Positions 29,101 through 38,758 of a stretch of 64,000 nt of DNA are shown piece after piece. Under the pieces are notes generated by a model. That model had not been told where the DNA came from. It saw nothing but the letters and a program-made list of their open reading frames with translations, and ran no database searches. Source of the stretch: JAGNXB01 sp942490895. GTDB lineage: Bacteria > Bacteroidota > Bacteroidia > Chitinophagales > Saprospiraceae. The stretch's first letter is position 1. Each line of letters begins with the position of its first letter. A program made the translations under genes and the position numbers. Where the stretch lies: the NCBI GenBank assembly GCA_942490895.1, contig CALNZC010000052.1, forward strand, positions 464,410 to 528,409, written 5' to 3'.

Positions 29101-32100
29101 CACCTGCATTCAATCCCATCTGAGCGATCAGCAGAGAAACCTGAAGATTGCTCACGCGGTTGGTTGCACCGTTGATATCCATTGGATTCAATTTGAAGCA
29201 CAGATCCTTAGATGTCTGACTGTTCACCGGTGTACCGTCAAACAGGCTGAGGAAATCTCCTTTGGTCTGCATATGCCCCTGATTGTATGAGCCGACACCC
29301 GGATTTGTGGATGTACAGGTATACGGAGCAGGAACATACTTTCCAAAGTTGTTGAATGCAGCCAAATCGTAAGCCTCGTCATTCAGGATGACCTGAATGT
29401 TTTCAGGATACCAGTTCGGTGTCGAGCCCGGATCACTACAGCTACCTGCTGTAATCACCTTGGCTTTTTTACCATAAGGGCTGATCAGCGTAATCTCCAA
29501 CTGATCGACCAATTGGTGGAGGATATCCAGTTCCAGATCCAGGTCACGAATGACTGCATCCTCAGGTAATCCGCTAATATCCATGGGTACGACATACTTG
29601 TTGGCCCACACTTCGCTGATCGATGTCAGTGGTTGTTTGCAGGTCACAAAAGTGTCTTGCTCCACTGGATTCACAGACATATCGCAATTCACAGTGACAT
29701 CTGGCGGACACCAAACCAGTGGCTTGATCTTATCCACAACATTCACCTCTACCATACACGTATTCGACTGTCCATGAACATCCGTTACCCGGAAGGAGAC
29801 CATCACTGTATTGCCGATATCCTCACAGCAGAATCCTACTGTTGGCGCAAATGGTGTTGCCTCTGACGTATTGCCGTTACTGTTCTGATCACAGGCATCG
29901 TTCATCCGGCGCACCTCATACTTGAGGATACCACAGTTGTCGACTGAACCGTCATCAAAGGAGATGGCGTTCACTTCACTGATGCCATCAATATTGGTCA
30001 GGGCAACTGTGTGGAAGGTTTCGCAGATCGCTGCCGGAGCAACATCATCCACCACGTTCACCTTCATGACGCATGTCGCTTGGTTGCCGCAATTATCCCG
30101 AACCTTGTAGAGGAAGTCATAGATACCGATATCCAGTTTACCCGGATACTTTCCTCCGTTGGTGGTAATGGACAGTCCATTGTCTGGTCCGATCTCATAG
30201 ATGAGATTGGTGGTGCAGAAATCAGCTCCTCCGATACTCGGAATATCAAAATTCTCCGCATAGCACTTGTTACTCAACAAGCTCACGGTGATATCCGCAG
30301 GACAGTTCATGTCCGGGCTTCCCAGATCGACCACCTTGATCACCTGTGTCCAGTACACCGGATTCACACCGGGAACTGCAGGCTGACAAGAGTTGTACAC
30401 TTTCCAGGTCCGAAGCACATCATAGCTTCCTCCGCAGATCGTAAACAAGTCATCGGTATAAATCACGCTCGTTGGGCAGAAGTTGTTATCGCCCTTGACC
30501 GGGAATCCACCAATGGTCGGTTCACCTGTAAAGTAGGGTAATACTTTGACCGGATCACTTTGTACATCAGCACAATTGAATACGGGCAAGTCTACACCAT
30601 CATAGTTTTTCGGGAAGTCGATCTTGGTCAGATCCATTCCCTCAACGGTGATGATCTGGTCACAACTGTTTGAGTTGCCTGATCCATCTTCAATGATCCA
30701 TGTCCGTGTAATCTTCGCTCTTGGATCCAAACAGAGGCCAAAGTCTTCTACATTATCATCGAAGATGAGGGTGTAGCTCTTTTCGCAACTGGTCAGTTCC
30801 GCTTCACCAATAATGGCGGGATCTGTTGGAACAGAACAAAGAATAACAGTATCGGGTGGACAGTCAATGGCCGGAGCCAACTTGTCTTCGATCTGGATAA
30901 AGCCCCAACAAGAGTTGCCTGTACCCGGATCAACGATCTGAACCAATAATTTATCACCGATATTATTTTCATTGACAAACGGGCTTGTCGGCAGAATGCC
31001 CTGATTTGATGTTTGCCCGTTATAGACGATGACATTATAGTTCTCGTAGCATCGGTATTCATTTCCTTCGAGGATATCATCTGCAAGGATCTCTGATTCG
31101 CAGGTGACTCCGAGAGAGACCTGAACCAGATCATTACAAACCAATTTATCCGTCGGCGGAATATATTCGATGATGTGTACCTGGAAGGAACATTCATCTT
31201 CATTACCCGCTTCATCGACAACCGTGATGGTCACATCATGAATGCCAATTTCGAATTCTGTACAGAACGGTGGTTCGTAAATGGTGTCTACGACTTCGCA
31301 ATTGTCAGTAGCGCTTTCCGGCACATAGCAAACAATAGCCCGACACAGTCCCGGATCCAGATTGACATAAATGTCAGTTGGACAGACCACAACCGGATCT
31401 TCAACATCCAGAACAGTGACATCGAAGCTGCACATATGGACATTGCCCGCAGTATCAATGAGTGTATATTTCACTGTGGTTGTTCCGACACAGAAGAATT
31501 CTGTGACTTCATATCCACCCTTGTCGTCCAATGGACCACCAGTCGGAACACAATCAGCATCCAACGTAGTATATTCTACACCGATGGTTCCTTCGAAACA
31601 GTTCTCTACAAACCAGGGGTGTACCCAGGTAAATTCTGCACCACACAATCCCGGATCATTATTCAGAGTCTGATCGGCCAGATCGAAGGTATCCATGCAA
31701 GTAATGGTCAGACTCCAGCTGGTCACAGTCGGGTTCTGTCCGGCATTCGGTACAATATCCAGGATCCACTCACCACCTGACTTTTGGGTGTACAGTGCGG
31801 CAATGCTATCCTGTGGCAACTCTGTGATATTCACTTCGATCCCTTGTGGAGAGATCAGGGTGATGGTCGAGTTGGTCGGATTGGCTGTTCCAACGATATC
31901 AATTTCCAATTGACCAATGATACACGTATCAGGAATGATCAATCCAGAACGGTTACAGGTAGTTGGTGTGATCGGATTGATCGCTCCTCCAGTGTATGTG
32001 GTGACATCACCAAACTGGCCACAGAAGGGATCTTCTGCATCCTTGATGATCACCTGGAATGTACAGGTCACCGCATTTGGTGGAATAGATTGCAGTGAAG

Positions 32101-35100
32101 CTTTTGTACCATTATCAGGCATAGCTTCCAGATCTGGATTCAACATACCAATTGTGAGCGGAGCACAGAGTTCGGCTGCCACCCAGTCAGCTGCATCATT
32201 TGAATCATCTTCACAAATTCGGATGACATCACCACTGTTCAGTGTGCCCGTGAAATCACCGCAAGCGGCAAAGCCGTTCACTGCAACCTCATCAATGATC
32301 ACATCCATAAAGGAGATCGTATAACAGGCGCCCATATTTGCAGCGCCATCAAAGGCAAAATCAAAGACCATCACTTCACCCACCCCTAATGGGATGCCGG
32401 CTAGATCAGGTAATAGATTCAATGGGCCTAATGTCTCATCTGCAGCTGGATTGGCGGCCGTTCTAGATACAACCAGACAGGTCAGATCGATCTCAGCGGG
32501 ACCCAGGTTGGTGATCTCGAGCTGGTCGAGCGCACTGGATTGGGTGACCTCAGAAATCAGTAGCAGCGGTTGGTTCGAAACTTTGTATCGGACATAGCTG
32601 TCACCGACGATAAAGAATTCTCCACTGGCATCCCACACACCACAAGCCAAACGCTCCGTGAGATCGGCATCGGCGAAGATGGAATAGGTTATGGCCAGAT
32701 TATCCTGGCAGGGGCTTTCTACAACAGGAGCAATATCGAATACCTCTGCTCCACAGAGCCACAGGTCATTATTCTGAATGACATCATCAGGACAAACAAT
32801 AGAAGGAGTCTGCCAATAATCATTGACAATGACCTTGACTTGGCAGGTATCTCGATTTCCAGCCAGGTCTGCGGCTTCCCAATACATCACGGTTGTGCCT
32901 GCAGGGAATCGATCGCCAGTAGTCAACCCGGTCATATCGATTTGCGTCACCAGAGGCATATCGCAATTATCCTCAGCTAAGGGCAATGCGAAGTTGACAT
33001 AGGCGTCACAATGATCCGTCTCTGTGTTTTCAACCACAGGTGGATATGGACAATTGATGAAATACGGAGGGTCATCATCCGCAACAGTCACCTGGAATGA
33101 ACAAGAGTCTAGAAGACCAACGGCATCCTCAACATAATAGAAGACCGTTGAAACGCCTTTCTCAAATTCATATTCTGCTTCAAACAGTTCTGTGAGTGGT
33201 GATCCCGGTGCAATATTCAACAGATCATCCAGGGTAAACGGACCTTCAATAGTCCCATCCGGATTCGTGATCTGATAATTGTACAATACGACTGCACAGT
33301 TGTCACTCGGAAGCGGATGCTGCCATTCGAACTGACTTTCGCAAAACAAGGGCTCCGTGAATAATACTGGCGGATTCGGAGGACAGACAACAACAGGATT
33401 TTCATTCAAATCATCGTTGTCGCAAGATCCGGAGCGGAATAATTCACAACCACGGGCATCCACAATGGTGAAAGCCCAATTGGAAAGAGGATTGTATATA
33501 ATCCGCAGATTCCCCAGATCTTCTTTAAAGTCTGTGATATCGTGCAGGTTAGCGTTGTTATCCTCGTATGTATACTCGCCATCGGTATCTTCAGGAATAC
33601 CATCTCCATCAAGGTCGAGAACGCCATCCTGATATTGAATGGTGTACGGCTCGAGTCCTCCTGAGATTTCTCCAAGATCAACTACACGTACATTTTCCTC
33701 TACACAGGCACATTCAGGCGAAACCATGTCTAGTGGTTGTCTGAGTTCAAATGTCGCGTGCTCAATTTTGTAGCAACCGTTGTATGTTCCATTCCCCTGA
33801 GGAGGGGCATTGTTTCCAGGAATCAAAATGTAGGAAATAGTGACATAACCAGTTCCTGTTCCCGGTGTATAAACACCTTCAGACGTGATCGTACCTGGTG
33901 TACCACTTCCTGGATTGGAGAATACGGATATGCCAAAGTGCCCTGAGGTCCCAGGCAAGAATGCTGGAATCTGTTGGTGCGTGATGGACTGTCCGTTTTT
34001 CAACGTAATATTTACGTAGTTGGAGAAATCCAGCTGCATCGGGTTATTTGCCTCGAGGCAAAGTTCAGGGTAATCCAGGGTAATATTAATACCATCCAGA
34101 TAGTCAATCACTTTTACGCGAGCAATACAACTGGCCACGTTATTTGACGCATCTGTCACCCGGAGGTTGACGAGATTATCGCCCACTTCAAGACAATTGT
34201 ACGTCACAGAAGTACCGAAACCTCCCCCAGGCTTCTCAATTTCAATTGTTGGGTTTGGATCACAATTATCTGTAGAGCCGCCATCCACAAATGGATTTCC
34301 ATCAGCACTGGTAGCATAGACAGTACCAATGCCATTGAGATCAAGTTTAATCTCCCGATCAATACAAAGTGCTTCCGGCTTCTGGCTGTCATGTAGCGTA
34401 ACTGAGAACGTACAGGTTGTCGTTTCACCAGGGTCACTGGCGTCCCCGTCTGCATTGAGATCCACCAACATCGTATAGGTGATCACGGTTGTTCCGGCAG
34501 GGAATGTTGTTCCACTGACATCATGATGAGTGCCTCTGTTCGCAATAGAATAAGGTGTAGTTGTACCAAAGTCCACAAACCCAGGAACAGGCGGATAATC
34601 AACATCATAGTTGATAATGGTCGCACAACCCATTCCGGTCAATGGCGAAAGACCTGTAACTACTACTTCACAAAGATCAACATCCGCATTCATGGTGATG
34701 TCGTTCGGGCATGTCAATTCCGGATCACCCGTGGTGACCAGAATATTAAACGTGCATTCAGATGGAACAGCATTACAGTTATAGGCAGTATAGGTCACCG
34801 TGTACATTCCTGGAGAGGAAGACAGGATCGATCCGGGGATAGGACCAGCCGTTTGATATACGCCAGCTGTCGTAATATTGACTGTTGGGTCTGGTGTTCC
34901 AGGGAAGTTATTCGGATCCGTTCCAATGGTACGACCCCGATAAACCAACACACCACCATAACATGCTTCAAGAGCAACAGGGATGGACCAATTCGCTGCC
35001 GTTTGGCAACTGAAATCTTCGGTGAACACATATCCGTTAGGCGGACAATTCAAAAACTCAGGTGCCGTCGTATTCAGAACTGGAATAACCAAATCCTTAT

Positions 35101-37405
35101 AGTCTGTAAACACCATGGAAATGCTACATCCGGCTCCGGCAAGAACACCATTAATGATCGGTCCTGCAACAGGAATCAGATCAATGAATGGAGCAAGAAT
35201 ATCCAACAGGTTAATTTCTTCTGTTACGATGCTACCACAAACTGCGCCAGCATAAAAAGGCCAACCGACAACGTGGCGAACCGTAATGACACCACCCTGA
35301 GTTGTCACATTATTGGGTATGGTGCTGGTGATGGTGCTCATTTCCGGAAAGGTCTCATAGGTTCTGACTACCATGTCAAAAGCGCCGTCACCATCTGTAT
35401 CCGCAACAACCTGACCGCCGGTCTTATCTGATCCGAGGTAAAGTGCAATACCATCGGACAGGAGTTGCGCTAAAGTTTTTTCACACCAGTTGAGTGGGTT
35501 CAACCATCCGAACGGACACCACTCGAATAAAAAGGGAATATCAATACACCATGTGGCAACAGCACAGATAACGGATGCTCCGTCAAGGGTACCCAGCACA
35601 ACATTGAAACCTGGAATATCCGACAGTCCACCATATCCTCTAGATTGGATATCAAAATCCATATCTGTACAAGAAATGACGGCTGGTCCTGTCAATTCAG
35701 CTTCTGCAATTTTAATGGGTATCGGGGGCAGTTGAATAAAAGAGCACCCGATTTGAATGTATGGAGTAGACTCGACCCCACAGACTTCCAGCCCGCTACT
35801 GTTGGGCGGACACTCACTCGCAAATGCCTGGTTGGCTGTGCCACACACCCCATCATTATAAAGAGTGATCGTCTTACAGACCGTTACAGAACAATTCTCA
35901 TGATTGGCATCCGGTTGTGTACCGCAAGCCGCTGGTGTATTGTTTGTTTCCTGCAAACAAAATGTATAGGTCACACTCTGCCCTACTCCAGGTGCAGTCA
36001 GTGTTTGATTCCCAAAAGCAATTGGAGCTCCATTGCGTGTAAAGACTGGATTTGCACCATTACTGGTCTTCACCATACTATAGGTCTTGTCACTACCGGT
36101 GCATTCCAAAATATTATTGCTGGAGCCGTCCATGGTAAACGTCGGCTGCACATTAGGTAATATTAACAGATTCTTGGTGCTTGTATAAATCCCTCCGCAT
36201 CCGTGAGGATTGGGAACATTATTATAGGTCACTGTATAACAGCCACCCGTAGCAGGCACTGTGATCGTACTGTCTCCAGCTGTAAAGATTCCGCCGGGTG
36301 AAACAGTCCACGTTCCACCAGGGGTATTGGTGACCGTCTGATCATACATCTGCTTCAAGTCAAATTTCGCCCCTGGTGTAGCACAGTTTAACGTGTAATC
36401 TTTTAGTTGTGCGACAGGCGCCTTAAATAACTCTACGTTATCTTCTATGGTGAATACACAATTGGCTGTATTCGTAAAATTATACTTAACTAAATAACTA
36501 CCAGGGATTGAATTACTCACTGTCCAGTTAGCCGTTCCATTGCCATTATCCACAAATCCGGGCGTATTCTGAACGATTGTGTAAACACCCGTTTCACCAG
36601 GACCAGGGACAGGGGTCCCGCTATAAACGATATTGGCGCCATCTGTACAGCGATCAGCAGGCATGCTGATTGTCTTGGGTAGACCTACAAGCGAAATATT
36701 GTCTATCGCTCCAGCAGGGTCATCGCCAAGTGATCCATCATTTTTCCAGGTAAATATCAGCCGAAGAGTGACGGGGCCAGAACAGTTGCCGATGTCAGCA
36801 CTTTTTAAAGTATACGTGGCGGTAGTCGCATTAACACTGTTATTCAGTTGAGGTGATAGCATACCACCGAGCATATTGGCTGGAGGAGCTAATCTGCCAG
36901 TCCCCAAAGAAGTGTTGGATGCCAAAGGAGTATAGGAGGTCGGTGCCAGACTCACAAGCATCGCATCAAAGGGACCAGCCTCACCATCTCCTTTCCAATT
37001 AAATGACAGGACAAACTCCGGCACCCCTTCCGGGAAGGTTACATCCCGATAAAAATGAACGACCGAAGTAGATGTTTTATCATAGGTGTGTGAAACACCA
37101 AGGTCTTCAGAAATATAGGCTGATCGGTCGGCAAAACCAGTCGGTAGCGTACCCACATACCATTTGTTTTGAATTGTACCATTCACTACTGTCCATCCGT
37201 TGCTGGCAAATGAAGTTCCGCTTTGGAACCCACCTTCTGCGGCGGGATTAATCAACACCTGGGCGTTCAATGAATTTACGCTGAAAAGTGCTGATAGGAG
37301 TACCAGGCTGAGTGCCCTTCCTATCCAATGTTGCAACATCCGCAATTTGGGGATTGAAAATCCGGAATTACAATTCAAACGGGTTAAAATAGCTTTCATA
37401 GTCAA
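26132..37405 (-). CDS. Giant multidomain T9SS surface protein, 3757 residues (paralogue 4)
   Basis: An uninterrupted 11.3-kb frame. The start at 37,405 puts 22 residues before a second Met (37,339) that directly precedes the signal peptide LVLLSALFSVNSLNAQ; either may be used. After a lectin/MAM-like N-terminal domain (about 50-240) and Ig-like parts come many Cys-bearing HYR-type repeats (for example LTCPNDITMNADV, VVCPTDIYVNLDPGLC), a lamin-tail-like domain (about 1615-1740), a P-type domain (about 1815-1905) and a second, interrupted P-type domain (about 2600-2850). The C-terminal block has CKKPTPVCHAVSVDLML, the dockerin-like YIAGDVNNTCSISVGDIVG (near 3440), a cohesin-like domain (about 3530-3660) and a T9SS sorting domain ending MRMTMQE. 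An adhesin or stalk-like surface role is inferred. Confidence 0.93.
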   Translation of the reverse strand: MTMKAILTRLNCNSGFSIPKLRMLQHWIGRALSLVLLSALFSVNSLNAQVLINPAAEGGFQSGTSFASNGWTVVNGTIQNKWYVGTLPTGFADRSAYISEDLGVSHTYDKTSTSVVHFYRDVTFPEGVPEFVLSFNWKGDGEAGPFDAMLVSLAPTSYTPLASNTSLGTGRLAPPANMLGGMLSPQLNNSVNATTATYTLKSADIGNCSGPVTLRLIFTWKNDGSLGDDPAGAIDNISLVGLPKTISMPADRCTDGANIVYSGTPVPGPGETGVYTIVQNTPGFVDNGNGTANWTVSNSIPGSYLVKYNFTNTANCVFTIEDNVELFKAPVAQLKDYTLNCATPGAKFDLKQMYDQTVTNTPGGTWTVSPGGIFTAGDSTITVPATGGCYTVTYNNVPNPHGCGGIYTSTKNLLILPNVQPTFTMDGSSNNILECTGSDKTYSMVKTSNGANPVFTRNGAPIAFGNQTLTAPGVGQSVTYTFCLQETNNTPAACGTQPDANHENCSVTVCKTITLYNDGVCGTANQAFASECPPNSSGLEVCGVESTPYIQIGCSFIQLPPIPIKIAEAELTGPAVISCTDMDFDIQSRGYGGLSDIPGFNVVLGTLDGASVICAVATWCIDIPFLFEWCPFGWLNPLNWCEKTLAQLLSDGIALYLGSDKTGGQVVADTDGDGAFDMVVRTYETFPEMSTITSTIPNNVTTQGGVITVRHVVGWPFYAGAVCGSIVTEEINLLDILAPFIDLIPVAGPIINGVLAGAGCSISMVFTDYKDLVIPVLNTTAPEFLNCPPNGYVFTEDFSCQTAANWSIPVALEACYGGVLVYRGRTIGTDPNNFPGTPDPTVNITTAGVYQTAGPIPGSILSSSPGMYTVTYTAYNCNAVPSECTFNILVTTGDPELTCPNDITMNADVDLCEVVVTGLSPLTGMGCATIINYDVDYPPVPGFVDFGTTTPYSIANRGTHHDVSGTTFPAGTTVITYTMLVDLNADGDASDPGETTTCTFSVTLHDSQKPEALCIDREIKLDLNGIGTVYATSADGNPFVDGGSTDNCDPNPTIEIEKPGGGFGTSVTYNCLEVGDNLVNLRVTDASNNVASCIARVKVIDYLDGINITLDYPELCLEANNPMQLDFSNYVNITLKNGQSITHQQIPAFLPGTSGHFGISVFSNPGSGTPGTITSEGVYTPGTGTGYVTISYILIPGNNAPPQGNGTYNGCYKIEHATFELRQPLDMVSPECACVEENVRVVDLGEISGGLEPYTIQYQDGVLDLDGDGIPEDTDGEYTYEDNNANLHDITDFKEDLGNLRIIYNPLSNWAFTIVDARGCELFRSGSCDNDDLNENPVVVCPPNPPVLFTEPLFCESQFEWQHPLPSDNCAVVLYNYQITNPDGTIEGPFTLDDLLNIAPGSPLTELFEAEYEFEKGVSTVFYYVEDAVGLLDSCSFQVTVADDDPPYFINCPYPPVVENTETDHCDAYVNFALPLAEDNCDMPLVTQIDMTGLTTGDRFPAGTTVMYWEAADLAGNRDTCQVKVIVNDYWQTPSIVCPDDVIQNNDLWLCGAEVFDIAPVVESPCQDNLAITYSIFADADLTERLACGVWDASGEFFIVGDSYVRYKVSNQPLLLISEVTQSSALDQLEITNLGPAEIDLTCLVVSRTAANPAADETLGPLNLLPDLAGIPLGVGEVMVFDFAFDGAANMGACYTISFMDVIIDEVAVNGFAACGDFTGTLNSGDVIRICEDDSNDAADWVAAELCAPLTIGMLNPDLEAMPDNGTKASLQSIPPNAVTCTFQVIIKDAEDPFCGQFGDVTTYTGGAINPITPTTCNRSGLIIPDTCIIGQLEIDIVGTANPTNSTITLISPQGIEVNITELPQDSIAALYTQKSGGEWILDIVPNAGQNPTVTSWSLTITCMDTFDLADQTLNNDPGLCGAEFTWVHPWFVENCFEGTIGVEYTTLDADCVPTGGPLDDKGGYEVTEFFCVGTTTVKYTLIDTAGNVHMCSFDVTVLDVEDPVVVCPTDIYVNLDPGLCRAIVCYVPESATDNCEVVDTIYEPPFCTEFEIGIHDVTITVVDEAGNEDECSFQVHIIEYIPPTDKLVCNDLVQVSLGVTCESEILADDILEGNEYRCYENYNVIVYNGQTSNQGILPTSPFVNENNIGDKLLVQIVDPGTGNSCWGFIQIEDKLAPAIDCPPDTVILCSVPTDPAIIGEAELTSCEKSYTLIFDDNVEDFGLCLDPRAKITRTWIIEDGSGNSNSCDQIITVEGMDLTKIDFPKNYDGVDLPVFNCADVQSDPVKVLPYFTGEPTIGGFPVKGDNNFCPTSVIYTDDLFTICGGSYDVLRTWKVYNSCQPAVPGVNPVYWTQVIKVVDLGSPDMNCPADITVSLLSNKCYAENFDIPSIGGADFCTTNLIYEIGPDNGLSITTNGGKYPGKLDIGIYDFLYKVRDNCGNQATCVMKVNVVDDVAPAAICETFHTVALTNIDGISEVNAISFDDGSVDNCGILKYEVRRMNDACDQNSNGNTSEATPFAPTVGFCCEDIGNTVMVSFRVTDVHGQSNTCMVEVNVVDKIKPLVWCPPDVTVNCDMSVNPVEQDTFVTCKQPLTSISEVWANKYVVPMDISGLPEDAVIRDLDLELDILHQLVDQLEITLISPYGKKAKVITAGSCSDPGSTPNWYPENIQVILNDEAYDLAAFNNFGKYVPAPYTCTSTNPGVGSYNQGHMQTKGDFLSLFDGTPVNSQTSKDLCFKLNPMDINGATNRVSNLQVSLLIAQMGLNAGDDIVLKYTDHTGAILPDLTQGWPYLFKVINSQTLEFIDVLGTDLKDAVAGSSHSFCATNTWLLVVEDTAPIGGGVIGEVCLHIGYGTPLSLVPHVVDNASRCGLEIDYQDLGDVPDCEEGQFINRRWRAEDASGNNSSCIQRIYFDDPTQLTVQFPCDVTVECSALNDSLIAGYPIHNGDCEVVAIEYVDQVLETSGACLKVERTWIVKEWCTYTPDGIVDLMVSSIDADLEVVTFTTSINSLILAKKLRPGDRLTLKYVTSGSAEIGGLIEKDGYSATYMGGTSFRMDINTTKQQVVNITNAGNGPHVFRYVNTAMGLPVSCPDLEEWYPLVEWHGLCPSPQGCRAWEDDGDGYFTFTQIIMVNDDKAPAFVGCEDLDICSYDENCVEGGVNITATAEDDCTAAGDLAYGFELDLNADGSVDSIGTGNVLTGVFTMGTHRVTWKASDHCGNFTTCTQNFTIKDCKKPTPVCHAVSVDLMLSPDSLMNGTAQVWAKSLEVGDSYDNCTDYSNLIIRVIRADQSDQQTPPTSDAVTVTCDDLGPNSDVLVEVWVGDEAGNWDFCTTTVTVEDNLGACGSSKNVISGTIVNKAGEAIEDVEMNLSGTSTALQMSSGLGSYGFNNLDKAGFYIVTPMKDVQPLNGVSTYDLLLMQKHILGIKSFTHPHEYIAGDVNNTCSISVGDIVGLRKMILAPQDHFPDNTSWRFVEENYVFPKPTKPCQWQEFKQFEGLDNINVANFKAIKVGDINGDHKPNTLIGSEVRNVAGDLTFLVNDLQLTAGEERIIEVTAENFAAIQGYQYTMELDPTRIELLDVEARWTDLSRGNFGLEQQGKGMITTSWNSFEAITLEDGTVLFAIKVKARENCLLSQVFQVNSHITRAEAYDAQDELLDVRFRFDNGLVIGGDFVLYQNIPNPFNEFTRIGFELPEGGEVVLTVHDVTGKVVYRSENDFARGYNEIVLRSSDLTNQGMLYYTLQSGEHIATMRMTMQE

Positions 37406-37755
37406 ATATGTTCATGGGTACAACACAAATCTCATCTCTACAATTAAGTATAGATGAGGATGCTCCTTACGGGGCACAATTCAGTCTTCGGGGGGGGAGG
37501 GGACTTATAATTCGCTGATCCTTAGAATCAACAGTGATCATGATTAAACAAGCTGAATAGTCTCAACCTGTCTTCACACACTCACATTTCACAAAGTTAT
37601 ACTTCTATTGCCCTGCATGTCAGATATTCAGATAAACGGTCAGGTCTTCATCCCGCTCAATAGAGACAATCGATGCATTATGCACACATTCGAAACACTC
37701 TCAATAATTTATATATAGCAGTTAACTACCATGTAACATGCAGTGTGATTTCATT
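37406..37755. other. Intergenic upstream region of the giant gene
   Basis: 350 bases between the LytTR gene and the giant gene, both on the minus strand. The promoter of the giant gene is expected here. A run of G and A (GGGGGGGAGGGG) lies near 37,488-37,500; no clear TAnnTTTG box was seen on the minus strand. Confidence 0.5.
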
Positions 37756-38523
37756 TTACAATGAGTGGCTGCTCTCTCTAATGTTTTGAATGTGCATTTC
37801 TTGTAAAGCACCCTTCCGTCTTCGCGCTATCGGCAAATGGATGCCGGAACACAGGACAACATAAGATAAAGAACTGGATGCATGAATCTTACGTATACAA
37901 CCCAGGTTTACCATGTAACTTCTATGTATTCTGTAGAAGCAAAAGTCTGCCATCAACCTTTCGGCATTTTTCAAACTGAGATCTATCAAATTTGAAACGA
38001 GTTCCCTTTTATGACCATGAAAAACCTGCGTAAACTCACCCTCGGCACCCAGATAGACAATATCTCGTACAGGCAATGAAATAGTCTGACCATTCAGCTC
38101 CCTGAAAATCACCCTTTCCTCCTGGCATCTGGAGAAATATTTTGGGGCACTCGCCTGAATAGCCTCAATTCGGGTTGTCAAACAAATCCATTCTAATATC
38201 TCTACTATCCTTCTGGCTTCTTTCGCATTATCGCCTTTTGTCCATAGTATCTTCCAATTCGGAAGCACTTCTCTTCCAGCAGTTGACTGCGTATATTTAA
38301 TCTCCAATATGAGAAGACCCTCAACCTTTTGGTCGAATGAAAGCTGGATCATATTCAGAATCAAATTCACCTGGTCATAGGTGACATTTGTTTGTATTTC
38401 CAATTCAAGGATCTGGTGAAAAACGGCCGATACATACTGCCGAATAGACTCAGGCAAATTTTGACATTTATCCCTTATCAAATCCTCAATCTCCCCTCTC
38501 ATAATCAAAAATTTACGCCTCAA
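37756..38523 (-). CDS. LytTR-type DNA-binding transcriptional regulator
   Basis: 255 residues. The last 110 residues match a LytTR domain: FRELNGQTISLPVRDIVYLG, the YLGAEGEFTQVF strand pair, LMADFCFYRIHRSYMVNL and a C-terminal LPIARRRKGAL. The N-terminal 140 residues are not a receiver domain: no Asp pocket is seen. They read as an alpha-helical region of unknown class (IRQYVSAVFHQILELEIQTN) with one beta patch. LytTR regulators often govern surface-adhesin and biofilm genes; its place directly upstream of the giant gene in the same direction makes that gene a natural target (inference). Confidence 0.83.
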   Translation of the reverse strand: MRRKFLIMRGEIEDLIRDKCQNLPESIRQYVSAVFHQILELEIQTNVTYDQVNLILNMIQLSFDQKVEGLLILEIKYTQSTAGREVLPNWKILWTKGDNAKEARRIVEILEWICLTTRIEAIQASAPKYFSRCQEERVIFRELNGQTISLPVRDIVYLGAEGEFTQVFHGHKRELVSNLIDLSLKNAERLMADFCFYRIHRSYMVNLGCIRKIHASSSLSYVVLCSGIHLPIARRRKGALQEMHIQNIRESSHSL

Positions 38524-38565
38524 TCACAACACCTCCATTCAGAATAATCAACTTCAAGTGACCCA

Positions 38566-38754
38566 CTATTGAATAGATACACTCAATTGATCGGTTATCT
38601 TCTGCTTTTTATAGAAAAAATATACTCCCACATTGGCCAGTAACAATATCAGGTAGAAAATAAACATATTCCGGGCTGGTTGAATCCCGAGATCAAAATA
38701 GTGAACTGCATGATTGCCTGCTATAAAACTCAAGGCTATGGATACACTGAGCAA
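38566..38754 (-). CDS. RDD-like membrane protein, C-terminal fragment
   Basis: 62 codons from a TTG, ending KKQKITDQLSVSIQ. It matches the last membrane segment and tail of the intact paralogue and is in the +1 frame relative to the upstream fragment. Confidence 0.5.
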   Translation of the reverse strand: MLSVSIALSFIAGNHAVHYFDLGIQPARNMFIFYLILLLANVGVYFFYKKQKITDQLSVSIQ

Positions 38755-38758
38755 GCCT

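Noticed and set aside
34523..35431. A 302-codon plus-strand frame opposite the first giant
   Set aside because: It is the reverse reading of repeat-rich Thr/Asn/Val coding sequence; Arg/Ile/Asn-rich text with no motifs.
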